Of a stretch of DNA of 60,000 nt, positions 34,051 through 46,640 are shown piece by piece. The stretch's first letter is position 1; each line of letters begins with the position of its first letter. Origin of the DNA: Strigamia acuminata. Lineage: Eukaryota > Arthropoda > Chilopoda > Geophilomorpha > Linotaeniidae. Below the pieces are notes generated by a model. That model made no database searches, was not told the DNA's origin, and saw nothing but the letters and a program-made list of their open reading frames with translations. The stretch is from NCBI GenBank assembly GCA_949358305.1, contig OX442316.1, forward strand, positions 12,154,001-12,214,000. Reading direction: 5' to 3'. Both the position numbers and the translations under genes were made by a program.

Positions 34051-34905
34051 CAACAAATTTGACTTTGAGCGGTGGCGCCACTCAACGATTAAAAAAGAAG
34101 ACATTTTTTCGTTTTTACAAACCATACGAAGTACAGATTCGACCCGAGATTCATCGAGGTTGTTTTTCGTAGCTTACAGAAAAAGAAGAACAGAAAAAAA
34201 TAAATAAACGAATAAATTAATGTTCATTCACATATCGTTAAAACATTGGGTTTTATCATAGATATAGATATTATATTATATATTATACTATATAATAATA
34301 TCTATATCTATGGTTTTATCACCAAAGTGCGAAATCTAATTGAATCTTTAGTCAGGACGGTAGATTCAATAAATGTTTTAAGTCGTACTCGAGTTGTCGC
34401 TCCCGTGCGAAACCTGTTAAATGTATACTTTTAGATCCAATAAATGTATTAACTCGAATTAGAATTTATTGCCGACATGCGAAACCTGCTGAATCCCCGG
34501 TTGAATTTGTACAGTACCTCGTATCGTATGGTTTGCAAAAGAGAAAAAATGTCTTCTTTTTTAATCGTTGAGTGGCGCCACCGCTCAAAGTCAAATTTGT
34601 TGAACGAGACTCGTTCAGCTGGTGGGCGACAATGCGAACCCTTTGAAGTTGAAGTCGGTTGCTCATTTGCAAAACCTGTTGAATCGGTACTAGAAATCCA
34701 AAAAAGTACCCGAATTTATTGACAACGTCCGAAAACCGTTAAATCTGTAGTATGGATAAAAAATTAATTTATTTGTCTCGATTTATCGCCCACTTCCGAA
34801 ATCTGTTGAACCCCCGATTGAATCTTTACCGCACATCGTACAAAAAAGAAAAAATGTCTTCTTTTTTAATCGTTGAGTGGCGCCACCGCTCAAAGTCAAA
34901 TTTGT
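34051..34905. repeat. Three copies of a repeat centred on GTGGCGCCAC, one inverted
   Basis: Copies lie at 34051-34153 (inverted), 34491-34602 and 34811-34905. Each carries AAAATGTCTTCTTTTTTAAT, CGTTGAGTGGCGCCACCGCT and CAAAGTCAAATTTGT. Diverged words GCGAAACCTGNTGAAT and AATTTATTG recur between them, suggesting an older tandem unit. No ORF or terminal repeats mark a known element class. Confidence 0.75.
34258..34312. repeat. A/T palindrome between the inverted copies
   Basis: ATAGATATAGATATTATAT is inverted as ATAATATCTATATCTAT around a short AT core. It lies near the midpoint of the inverted pair at 34051 and 34602. Confidence 0.8.
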
Positions 34906-35276
34906 GGTGGGCGATAATGCGAATCCTTTGAATTTGAACTCTTAGTGACTTGAAAAAGACCTCCGTTAAAGATGTGCCATTTAATGACTGTAACTAGTGA
35001 AGTAACATCATGAAGGTTGCCAGCTTTAGCATAAAATAATAAAATCTAATTTTTTTAAATTGGACAAATCAAACAAAACCCCATTCATTTTCTTCAAAAC
35101 CAGTTTTAAACCTCCCACAAAAAATTATAAAATGGAATGAATAAAAATAAAGATAAACAGCAACAGATAATCATAAAAAATTACAAATGTAATAACATTT
35201 CATTTCATTCTGCCAATGTAATTGACCCTTCAATAAATCAGTAAAATGAACACAGCACAAAATGTTTTCTTATTGG

Positions 35277-35485
35277 CCTGCCGTCCGAATACCTGCCGTC
35301 CGAATGCCACACGAATGCCGCCCGAATGCCGCCCGAATGCCGCCCGAATGCCTGCCGTCCGAATGTGGTCTAAATGCCGCCCGAAAGCTTGCCGCCCGAA
35401 AGCCTGCCGCCCAAAAGCCTGCCGCCCAAATGCCACGCAAATGCCTGCCGCCCAAATGCCTGCCGCCCGAATGCCGCCCGAAAGC
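35277..35485. repeat. CCGCCCGAATG minisatellite
   Basis: A GC-rich array of 12-bp (GCCGCCCGAATG) and 15-bp (CCTGCCGCCCGAAAG) units in AT-rich surroundings. All frames stay open because the units are multiples of three; the four overlapping ORFs are repeat artefacts. Confidence 0.9.
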
Positions 35486-35998
35486 CATTACATATCGCAC
35501 ATAATGCAGAATAATCATAAACACAACTCGTGTACACTTATTTTAATCTAATAAAATGAAAACAGAACAGATAATCGTATAACGAGTACATAGCCCAACA
35601 CACGTTCACAAAGACGAAGCTAAACACTGATCGGCAGTAAAGCCACTAGTTCTATCAATAAACATCAATAAATAGAAAAGTACAAAATGTGCTGTATTTG
35701 TAACATTTTAGTATATGCTTTAAACTTTTTAAAGTTTACACGATCCATTTACTAAGAGATGAAGAAATAATACACGAAACAGCATGTACTGAGACTTATA
35801 ATACAAACGTATCAACGTATCACTAATCATTTAACAAATTAACGACGTAACAAACACTAAGAATATTATGAAATATCGAATACAAAAGAGTCATTACGGT
35901 ACATCCAGTGCAGTCGGTCTAAAATAAAATTTAAAAAGGATATAGAGTTAAAGTTAAATTTATAAACACTTGCAATACCATGAAGCAAAATGTTTAAT

Positions 35999-38900
35999 TT
36001 AGGCAGTGCTAGTTCCATCATCACGATTTTCGGATTCAGAAATTAAATTGCGAATCATATGAGCTATAAAACGTGAATGATTATTACCAATGATTCTTTG
36101 AAATTGTTAACAGAAATAAAATCTTACTTCGTGGAGGAGGATCGTAGCCGTCATCAGTACTATTGGCATCGTGAAAATTGTTGTCTAAACTTTGAAAATT
36201 AGGAGGCATTGGGAAAACGAATTCGGTTCCATTCATGTCTGCATTAGTTGGTGGAAAGCTGTAGATTCGAAATGTTCTCAGTAATTACTCATACAGTCAA
36301 ATAAATTTAAAATTGAAACCCTTACGCCATTTGCGGTTGAAACTTTTCATTTCTAGCGGGCATGAAAGCAGCAGCAGAACCTGTAGATGAAGAATTTTTA
36401 TAAACATTTAAAATAACTTTTGTTTTCTCGTTTTTTCGCTTTTCACATACTTAAACGACTTTTTCCGTGATCTGGATGATGGCAGTCAGTCAAATGTGAA
36501 GTTGCATATGGTGATGGCTCTATAATGACAAACAACATAAAAAAATTATATTATATTTATACTTGCTTAAGGTATAAAATCAATAACCAGTGCTTCTTCT
36601 CAGTAGAGTGGTATTTCTGTCAAATTGAGCAAAATGGCCTCTTGGCAAGGTGTGGCCGAGTTGTGAATGGCGAACCCAAGTATTCATTTGGGTGTCAGCA
36701 TCTGCAATATCTAAAAACATGAAAATTTCAAAAAGTATCAACTGATTGTTTTGTTCCCATTCAACCATTACCAGAAGGTGTTCCCACACTTCCACTGCTT
36801 CTTTTAAAATAAAAGCAAAGGACCACTGATGCAATAATAACCACAATCAAAAGAGCAATGGCTGGAATAAATATCAGTGGATCCAAATAAAATATATAAA
36901 CTGGTGTTAAAGAGTCTTCGATCGTATCGGGAGCGAGCGTACCTACAAAATATCAAAACACCATAAACACTAGTTCTAATACAAGTCAATAGTTGAAACC
37001 TCCAGTAGGCGTATGAGTCGCAAATCTGTAATCTGCCACTATTGGTTTATTACTGCTCTCGACAGTAAGACGTAAAATGTACCAAGTTGCAGGGTTTAGC
37101 CCCGAAATAACTAATTTTTTCTGTGTCGAGCTAATGCTTGAACCAGCTGTTATCCATTCTCCTCCTCGGACAGGTTTATATTCAGCAGAAAAACTGTTTA
37201 CTGGGCATCCAGATGATGGCCAAGACTCCAAATGAACAGTAACAAAAGTAGAACCTTCGCGAATTACTTCATCTTTATTTGGTGGCATAATGTCTAGGCA
37301 AAATTAAGTCAGAAATCTGTAAAAAAAGTGATATTATTTAAGGTCTACCTGCTCCATCCGTAGTAATGGTAATCGTATCACAAGCTGTCCCGGTTCCAAT
37401 ATTATTGAATGCTTCCATATACAGTTGATAAGTAGATCCACAGACAAGATTTTCCAACGTATGCAAAGCTTGGTCAGCTCTAATCTCGACAACATTCCAA
37501 ATATCATTGTCCCGTTTGTAATGCAAGAGATATCCTAAAAGAAATAACATATTGGAGAACTTTCATTGTGTTAATAGTGAAATAAACCTCTTATGGATTC
37601 TCCTCCGGTTAAACCGCGTCTCCACTGTAATCTCACAGAAGTACGGGATTTGGAAATCACATCCACAATAGGGGCAGAGGGTGGAACTATACTTAAATCA
37701 TTTACAATAAACAATATTTTTATATTCATATTTCAAGGGCTGATAAAATATACCTAAAACGGCTACTAGATAGCTAACTTCATCACGTCCGTGTTCGTTG
37801 TACACGGCACAAGTGTAATTGCCAGAGTCTTCGCTGTTCACTTTATTGATAACAACAGAACCATCTGATTTAATATTTAAGCGACTGCTTTCTTTTAGTT
37901 GATAATCCCTGTTTAAATAATGATTGTCAATTACAAATGTCTAAAACTCTAATTTAGAATATCGTTTCACGTGCCCAATAGTCCATTTCCGGTTAGGCAT
38001 TGGGACTCCGACGGCTAAGCACGGAAGAACAATATCTTCTTGCCAAGGTGTTCTTATAACAGTATCAAACGAAGCTGTTTTGGCTGCAACTACACTATAA
38101 AAATATTAAATTTAGTTGTTAGTAGTATCACTTTAATATTCAAGTCACCAATGGAGTCGGCAACCGTTTGAGCGACGACTGAAGATCCCGAGCTTTCTCC
38201 GATAGCCGAAGTGGCGGTGACCCAAAAAGCATACTTTTTATTCTTCTTCAAACCTTTCAATTCCACAAATTGATTGTTTGCATTTGCTTGCTGGATAGAA
38301 GCATCTCGCTGCAACTCTTCCGTATTCTGGGTCTCTACATTAACCTTGCAGAAAATGAGGTTATAGCTATAGTCAAACAAAGCTACCACATTTCATACTG
38401 AACTTAGTACCTGATCTCCATTTTCAATTGATTTGTAATAAATATTGTATTTTACTAATGCCCCATTAGATCTTTGTGGTGGCTTCCATGCCACTACTAC
38501 AGAGTCGGAGGAAGATGGTAGAACTTTAATGGAGACTGGAGGCTCAGGAACTGAAAGAAGAGACATTTTAATCATGCTTTAATTTTGTTGCAGAATAATT
38601 AATACCGTCTTCATGAGTTTTACAGAACGTGGGTAAACTCTTAGTGCCATCTCCCATTTTGGTAAACGCTAATACCTGAATGCTGTAGTTGGTGTTAACT
38701 TCTAAATCAGTAATAGTTACTTTGGAAGTTTCTAAAATTTTTGACTGAATCATTGCATCTAAAAGTATTTACATACATATTCAATACAACATTCTGAGGG
38801 TCATTTAATTTCAGTGTCTACTTACCATACCACTCATCAATTGGTTTGTACAAAACTTTGTATCCGCGAAGTATTCCATTGAGTGTTTCTGGGGCCGGAG

Positions 38901-41900
38901 AATCCCATAAAACGTAAATACTCTTTGACGACAAAGAAGAACATCTTACATCTTCAGGAGGACTAGATGGAACTAAAAGAGTTTGGTCATATCTAAATTA
39001 TATCTTACCACAAAAAAAGAAGAGATTATATTCTCACCATCTTCTGATGTCATAGCCAATACTGTCTCGGACGCTGGTCCTATTCCTTTGGCATTATATG
39101 CTTGAACAATTATGTCGTACTGAGTGAACATGTGCAGATCAGTTAATTGATAAATTAACTCTTCGGTGTAATCATCGGGGACTTCCAAAGACATGTAAGT
39201 GAATGCGTCTGGAGATTCGTGAATTTTATATCCAATGTTGTAACCTCGAATCGCACCATTCCAAAGACTTTTAATCGGTGGCTAAACCATTTATCTCATA
39301 TAAACTATCCTGGCTTTAATTTTTCGGCTCATTATTTTACCTTCCATGTGATACGCAATGTGTTTGCATCGATTGATTCCACATCAACACTTTCTGGAGA
39401 TCCTTCAGGTACTGAGTGCATAATGAAAATGAATTTGGTACTGTTTATGTTAAAGTAAAGTGTATTAAAATTTCCATACCATTTTCATCGGTTTTAGCAG
39501 TCGCAATTTCACTGAAACTGCTGTTTCCAATTTGGTTTTCTGCCATCACTCGAAAACTGTAAATTGTTGCAGGTTTAAGTAGATCAATTTTAACTGCAGT
39601 TGCAGTTCCTAAGACAGTTGTGCTCATCATTTTATCCTCCCATCTGTCTGTACAATAGTAACACTGGTGAATACAATAATAAAAGTAATCAAAACCTTCC
39701 TCTACTAACCCACTTCTTTTTTATATTGAATATGGTAGTTGGTTATTGCACTGGTTCCATCGTACGTCAATGTCCAACTAAGTTGAACCGTTTGATTGAT
39801 CACTTTTATTGGAGTCAATATGAGAGGAGCATCAGGCGCTTCTAATAAGTACAACATTTTTTAAAGAAGTAATTATTAATTACCATTGATTAACTTATTT
39901 ACCCTGGACTAGTAAAGTAACTTTCATTTCACTGTCTCCAATGTCGTTTTTGGCTTTGCAAGTAAATACAGTCGAGTCTTTTCGATCGACCCATGAAATA
40001 TGTAATTTAGAAATGCTCTTTGCAGTCTCTTCATTTTGTGTTTTAACAATTTTATATCTTGAGTTAGATTAAATAAAGGAAGTAATTTTCTGTCAACAAT
40101 TTTTGTGTGTAATTTACCTTGTATGTTCCTCATTAATATTCTGATTATTAACAGTCCATGAATACGAAATAGGAAAGTTACCAATGGCCTCACATGGGAT
40201 ATCAATTTCTTCACCTTTTTGAACTTTTAATTCAATAATGGACTGTTTGAATTCGGGTGCAGCTAATAAATGTGGTAATTAGATTCACAATGTGTGTATT
40301 TCATCTGTGCTTACCTTGAATCCCCACTGATACGACATGAGTAAGAGGTTCCTGAATGCCATTATTAGCAATACAGATATATAAACCTTCGTCAGAACGT
40401 TGCACATTTTTAAACATTAAAGTTCCATTAGCATATATTTGTGTGTCATCAGTTGTTTCAATTTGTTCACTGATTCCATCAGCCAAATTAGCGGAATCTA
40501 TTTATAAAAAAAATGCAAATGGCAATGTGTGCACTGACAAATAACTAAATCAAGGATTTTCGGGACATCGGGACAAATAATCCAAAACCGACCTTATGGT
40601 CACCCTGATAGTCATGTTGTAAGGTCTTGTTTTAAACATTTACCTTTAGTTTTTTCCCACGTTATAATTGGTAAAGGAAATCCCTGTGCCTGGCAAGAAA
40701 GTAATAATCTACTGCCTGTCGTTGTAGTAACACTTTTAGGCTTGATCACCCATGTTGGAGGTACTGTAAATACAATTGAAATTTATCAGCTGAAGCAAAA
40801 AATTAAAAATATACATAAATACATATATCACATATTATCAGTTAGAATCTAATTTACAGTAATATTACGGTAATTTTAATTAATTCAACAACTTAATTAC
40901 CCCGAACTGTTAATTTTGCTGAATGAGTAGAAACGCCAGCATGATTTTTGGCTACGCAACTGTAATTTCCAGCATGTTTAATAGTCACTGGATCAATTGA
41001 CAACACGCTGGAATACTCATCAAATTTTCGAACAGAAACTGCCAGTTCAGAATCAGAGGCTAAATTTTGCCCATCTTTGAGCCATGTTAGGCTTATTGGC
41101 AAATCTCCACGACTGACTACACAAGATACACGGACAAGCATGCCTTCAGATAAGAAGTCGTCTTGGAATGTGAAGGGTACGACTTTTGGAGGGACTGAAA
41201 TCATAAAAATTGTTTAGTAAATTACCGTGGACAACGAGCTGCGCAGTGTGGCTGACAGTTGCTGCAGAGTTTTTTGCAACACAAGTGTAGTTGCCAGCAT
41301 CTCTGATTTGAATATTTTCAATTTTTAACGTGCTGGAATATTCGTCGACTTTCGACGTCGATATTTTGTCATTAACATTTAGTTCGTGTCCATTTCTAAG
41401 CCATTGGAAAGCGATAGGTAAATCTCCTTGGTATATGACACACGATATTCGAATTAAACTTCGACCTTCAAAAACTTTATGAGGAAATGTAAATGGTGTT
41501 ATCTTGGGTGCAACTGCAAGCCAGAAATGTACACATGAAATAAATAAATTAGCTGCAAAGCCCTCTATTCTGCCGTGGACAATTTGAAAATAAGATACAA
41601 TAAATTACAGAGAGCGGATTTAAAGGTTCTCGCAGTTCTCCATAAGGAAGGCTGCATGGAAACATCGCTTCGTATTTACGAAACATGCCGAGCAAGGTAC
41701 AACTTTGCAAGCAATATGCCTATAGACCAGAAATCCCCCTCTGAATAAATGTGCTAGAAAATTCACCAGAATCCTAAATATCGTAAAGTTCACACACTAC
41801 TCAGTAAAACAACAATAATTTCTTTGTTTGTCTTTCTTTAATTTGTTTTAAACAGTCGGATCGGGTAATTTTGTGTTTTTCTTTAGTTTTTCTTTACTTC

Positions 41901-44900
41901 TGTTATTTAGATATACTGATTATCGTACCATGAACTAAAAGTTGGGCCGTGTGGAACACTTTAGCAGCTCGATTGCCAGCCACACAAGTATAGTTGCCAG
42001 TGTGCGCGGATGAAACGCTTTCGATAGTTAATGAATTAGCATGGTCGTCATAATTTCTAGAAGTTACTCCCATTGACGGTGAAATAGATTTCCCATCTTT
42101 AAGCCACTGAAAAGTGATTGGCATATCTCCCTGACTAACTGCACACACAATATGCGCCCTCATGCCTTTGAAAAACTGATCGTCTTGAAAGGCAAAAGGC
42201 AGAATTTTGGGAGGAACTGCAAGAAAAACAAGAAATTTGATTACCATTGACGAAGAGTGGTGCAGTGTGTTGAGCAGTGCCCGCCGCATTAGTTGCTTTG
42301 CATGTATAGTTGCCATTATGGCGAGGACTAATTGAACTGATCATTAGGATGCTGGAGAATTCGTCTATATCATGAATAAGGACGCCCTGATCTGCTGGAA
42401 TAAGTTGTCCATTCCTAAGCCAAATAATTTTAACGGGGCTTTGGCCTTCTCTAACTACACACTGAATACGAGCACGAGCTCCTTCTCGTATTAGCTCGTC
42501 TTGAAAAGAAAATGGTGTCACTTTTGGTGGAACTAAAAACCAAATCGTAATTCAATGGCAACTAATGTATGAAAGCAATTAATTGTAATTTCGAACAAAT
42601 ATGTTACAATAATTATACCCATTACTGCCAATTCAACATCTTCTTTAACCATTTTTCCATGAATTCCAACTACTGTGCACATATATTTTCCATTATCACT
42701 GTGGCTTTGCACGTTTAGTATTATCAAGGATCCGTTCGGATAAACACCGTGGCGACGATTAAATGGTAAAATGTTGCCGTCTGAAAATTTAAACAAAAGT
42801 TCAGTGTCATTTTAAAAAATAGTTACATCATCATACCTTTTTCCCATTTCATACTCTTAAAAGGGTGTCCATAAACAGGACATTCCAACTGCATACTGTC
42901 GCCTTCATTTGCTTGATATTTTACATTGGAACGTGTTCCCAAAATACCTGTAATAAATTGGAGAGTCGGAAATAAATATACCGGTATCTCACAAACTTGT
43001 ATTACCTTTGACATTAATTCTAGCTGCATGATAGACCCGTCCTTTGACAGTGTTTGCAAAACAAAAGTACACTCCGCCGTCTTCGGTTTTGACATTGGGG
43101 ATGCTGAAAGTGCCGGTAACTTCATTAGCACTATTTGATTTCATTTGAACGCGTCCTCGACCATGCAAAGGCAAATTAAAACTATCCAATTTCCATTCAA
43201 ACTGTGGAGTTGGATTCCCTCTCGCTGTACACTGCAACATCAATTCATCGCCAATTTCGTAAGTTTTCTCCACAAATCCTTCTACCATGACAGGAACAGT
43301 TGCTGAAATTGTATAAAATCAATTTAATGCACTCAATAAATATGGGAGTGTAGAGTTTTACCGCCTAATTTCACCACAGATGTTCCATACGATATATAGA
43401 AATCGTTGTCTGCGAAACACTGGTATATTCCTGCAAGTTCCATTTTCATATTCGGGATATAAATTGTATCGTTATTAGTTTGTGAGATATCTTCTTTGGG
43501 CAACGATTTGCCGTCTTTAAACCAATTAATGCCGTGCACCGGCGAACCAGTTACTTTGCAAGAGATCGAAATGGGTTGGTTCGCATCTACAATACTCGCA
43601 CTTGGACTCGTCACTACTTTTAGTGGCTCTAAAATATAACTTTATAGTTTATAATAATTTATTAACACTCTAAACAAGTCCAAACCTGTAACCGTGAGCT
43701 TCATCACCACTCTATCACTATTGATTTCATTGTCTGCAGTACAAATGTAGTGTCCACTATCGGATGTCTTTGCATTTTCAATAATCAACGACCCTGAAAC
43801 AGATTTCACTCGCCCACTAATCTGAATGCTTTCAAAACCACCAGACGGCATTTGCTTAGTCCAGCTAAAAAATAAATAGTTAAATATCTCATTAAAATGT
43901 TTAATTTAATCGATTTAATTCGAACATGTATTTTGGTGGGGGGTTTCCATTTGCAACACACGGAAGGAACACTTTCTTATGTTTCTGCGTAATTACTTCT
44001 GCTTGGCTGTATAGCATTTTAGGTGGCACTTTTCCTTGCGAATCTAAAAATAGTAAAATCCATTTCAATATTTGTATTCATTATTCATTATTTATGTCAA
44101 CCTGTGACAATTAATCTTCCCGGGTTAACGCTGATCTTTGCTTCATTGGTTAAACGATGAGCAACTTGACAACGGTATGTGGTATGAGCGTCGTTAGAAT
44201 CCACTTCCTTTATAAGCAATTCCCCAGACGGCAGAATCACGTACTTATCATCTGTTTAAAAATGAACACGTAAAGAATAAAAATAAATAAATAAAAACAA
44301 GAATACCTTGTCTAATGAAATAATTTACTTGTGTTTAGAGTAGAACTCGTAATGGAAATCACAGAATCCTTAATCCAGGCAGTCACATTGACATAACGTA
44401 ATAAAAATTTAGGAATGTGACAACGCATGACTGCAGCGTTGCCTTGGATAGTGTAGACATCGTAAACGTGGACATCGAAAGCTTGATTAACAACTATAAA
44501 ACAAATTAAAACAAATAAAGCGAATGAATATTTATTTCCTTTTAATTTGATCGTACCTCCTTTAACTTTAATTTCATGAGATATAATAGTTCCCAGAGCA
44601 TTAGTTGCTGCACATTTGTAGGACACGCCGTGGACATCTTGACGATAATCTTCAGCAGCGAACGAAGGGAATAATAGACTGCCATCTGAAGTTGTTTGCC
44701 GCAATCTCGGTACAACAGTAACTGGAGAGTCATCGACCAAAAGCCAAGTGATGTTGGGTGATGGATATCCGTGTGCAGTGCAGTGAAGCTTTCCACCAGT
44801 TGAGTTTGAAAAGTCGAAATGCAAAGGGAAATCAGTTGCAAACTTTGGTTCTAAATATAAAAAAAAGAAAACACTTAAAATCAGCTATTTTTTTCCTCGT

Positions 44901-45097
44901 ACTGTTCCAAAATTAAATTTCATTTAAAATTTTCTGTTTAAAAATCATCTTTTGAAACCCTTTCACACGTCACGTGGCTTAAATGACGTCATAGTACCTT
45001 GCTCCTGCTGAGCACGAGTTAGCTGGGTGGAGACAAAGAGGAGTCCGATGGTGATGAACAAGTGGCCTTTAAATGTATTCATGTTGCCGGTGCCCAT
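35999..45097 (-). CDS. Dscam2: Down syndrome cell adhesion molecule homologue (Dscam2-like)
   Basis: A complete minus-strand Dscam. The first exon (45097-44998) encodes a signal peptide (HLFITIGLLFVSTQLTRAQ). Ig1 is at 44850-44557 (DFSNSTGGKLHCTAHGYPSP, AEDYRQDVHGVSYKC), Ig2-Ig6 run down to 42620, and Ig7 has four tandem versions at 42532-40901. Ig8-Ig9, FnIII 1-4, Ig10 (about 38090-37755) and FnIII 5-6 follow. The transmembrane exon at about 36943-36775 reads FIPAIALLIVVIIASVVLCF. Five short cytoplasmic exons end at TAA 35999-36001 (...ENRDDGTSTA). The order matches the invertebrate Dscam layout. Ig2 and Ig3 half-domains are single exons, unlike Dscam1; variability only at Ig7 points to Dscam2, but the paralogue call is an inference. 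The family mediates homophilic neuronal self-recognition. Confidence 0.9.
40901..41194 (-). other. Dscam alternative Ig7 exon D
   Basis: A 294-bp, phase 1-1 exon, two codons longer than the others: VPPKVVPFTFQDDFLSEG, LTWLKDGQNL, GNYSCVAKNHAG. Only 31 bp separates it from exon C, again too short to splice out. Confidence 0.9.
41226..41513 (-). other. Dscam alternative Ig7 exon C
   Basis: A 288-bp, phase 1-1 exon: VAPKITPFTFPHKVFEG, AFQWLRNGHEL, GNYTCVAKNSAA. Separated from B by about 415 bp that contains a foreign-looking coding fragment on the other strand. Confidence 0.9.
41554..41748 (+). pseudogene. Coding-like fragment on the plus strand between Ig7 exons B and C
   Basis: A 64-codon open stretch without its own ATG near the start begins at TGC 41554 just after an AG and ends at TAA 41746-41748. 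It includes LKVLAVLHKEGCMETSLRIY and ARYNFASNMPIDQKSPSE. Its composition is protein-like and unlike the AT-rich flanks. I cannot name the family; an old insertion of a gene fragment is the simplest reading. Confidence 0.35.
41929..42216 (-). other. Dscam alternative Ig7 exon B
   Basis: A 288-bp, phase 1-1 exon homologous to A: VPPKILPFAFQDDQFFKG, FQWLKDG, GNYTCVAGNRAA. It lies only 28 bp after exon A. An intron that short cannot normally be spliced, so A and B should not both appear in one mRNA. Confidence 0.9.
42245..42532 (-). other. Dscam alternative Ig7 exon A
   Basis: A 288-bp exon, phase 1 at both ends, encoding a whole Ig domain: VPPKVTPFSFQDELIREG, C in ARIQCVV, W in IIWLRNG, and GNYTCKATNAAG. 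Flanked by TTTTTAG and GTAATC. Confidence 0.9.
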
Positions 45098-45712
45098 ATT
45101 TGGGGAGCAGTATGAATCGCACGTTTCACAAAAGTGATTTTGGCCCGAGATAAATCTGCGAGTGCAGATCCCGGAGATTTATGAATGCAGGATCAACGAT
45201 GAATGAATGAGATGCTAAAGGTACTCAACACGCTGGGAGTTGTGAAAGAGAATTGTGGGAAGACTCGTTCTATATAATGAGTGACCTTCTTACTCAGCCA
45301 AATTTACTTCCTTTGCTTTTCTGTCAATTATATTCGGACTTATTAATTGTACGCAATGTATTTTCACACAAACTGCGTATGTGGGATTTTCAGTGCAGAG
45401 CCTGTGCCATCATTGACAATTAAATTATACCTAGGAATTAAAAATCCTGTAATTAATAGTGGGTAATAAAATAAATAATATTGTAAATTTATCATTGGCA
45501 CCAAAAATGTTGTGCCGCTCGTCACGTTCTTCTCGCGTCTTTAGTCACATATTCTCATTACGTTCTGTATACGCATTCGCTTACCCGCTATTTAAACGCC
45601 AACTTCCTTCCTATTTTCAGTATGTAAATTGTAGGTGGTCGCGCAAAATATCATTTAATGCAAATACTAATTTAAGTCACTTTAAGTCAGTTTACTTGCA
45701 ATTTACTAGATC

Positions 45713-46289
45713 GGTCTTCAAACCAAAAAACCGGAGACGAAAGATTGTGACGAAGAAGAAACAAAAAGCAACAAGAAAATATATTACCGGTATTGAATAA
45801 TTTTAATCTGAACGACAGAAGACAAATGACACACACAGCACGAGCTAGCAATGAAAAAGTGGTAGGCAACCACCACGACCTAGCAAAAATACCATAGTGA
45901 TCAGATTGACTGGTAAAAAACAAACGACAAGCAATGAAACGTTTAGAAAGTAGTGGTCAAATAGTCAGCTGCTTTTTCATATTTTTATTTGTCAAATTTA
46001 TACATTTCGAGAATAGACATCACACTTACAAATATATAAAAACGCCAAATATGAATTAAAATCGCAGTAATTTTTCTTGGTGCAACTACCTCTTTTTTAT
46101 TGTTCGCTTCTGTCTTGCTTGTGCTTGTCGGTTGACGTTTTGCCTACCACTTTTTCATTGCTGGCTCGTGCTGTGTGTCGTTTGTCTTCTGTCGTACAGA
46201 TTAAAATCATTCAATAATATATTTTCTTGTTGTTTTTTCTTCTTCTTCATCGCGATTGCAGTTAAAATCCGTTTTTTGGTTTGAAGATC
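45713..46289. repeat. Inverted repeat (foldback), about 150-bp arms
   Basis: Left arm 45713-45869 (TCTTCAAACCAAAAAACCGG ... AAAAAGTGGTAGGCA) is the reverse complement of right arm 46141-46289 (TGCCTACCACTTTTTCATTG ... TTTTTTGGTTTGAAGA). The spacer is about 270 bp. The arms differ by scattered substitutions and small indels. No clear target duplication was found. Confidence 0.8.
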
Positions 46290-46588
46290 AATCTAGAAAC
46301 AAGAAAGACAGCTTATCTTTCTCCGTTAACGACTTTCACACATACATTTGTGCCTTTAAAATAAAATTCATTGAAAACTAAATATGGAGTGCATTTTTTC
46401 TTACTATATATTTCGACGGAGCTCAAACTGGTTCAAGTATTAATATGTTGAAGTAAATGAATGCTCACACCAAAGTGGCTGATTTTAAATAACTGCTAAA
46501 ATTTAAATTTGATCGTGCAAATTTAATTTTTTTTTCATTACTCGCACAAGTTAAAATTATTCAACATCCTATCAAGGATTCTTTATTT

Positions 46589-46640
46589 ACGATTTAGACA
46601 TTTAGACATTTAGACATTTAGACATTTAGACATTTAGCAT
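46589..46640. repeat. (ATTTAGAC)n tandem repeat
   Basis: About six copies of an 8-bp unit (ATTTAGAC) in AT-rich intergenic DNA. Confidence 0.9.

Larger units (their letters stand above)
30117..35998. other. Gene-poor, repeat-rich interval
   Basis: Nearly 6 kb without a recognisable conserved protein. It holds a tRNA-like B box, a two-exon transcript model, a perfect hairpin, short tandem repeats, three copies of a GTGGCGCCAC-centred repeat and a CCGCCCGAATG minisatellite, each listed separately. Most remaining sequence is AT-rich and featureless. Confidence 0.6.

Noticed and set aside
35230-35551. Four overlapping ORFs with Arg/Pro/Ala repeats on both strands
   Set aside because: All are translations of the CCGCCCGAATG minisatellite in different frames.
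45459-45923. Two ORFs upstream of Dscam
   Set aside because: They lie in and beside the foldback repeat, are basic and low complexity, and match nothing known.
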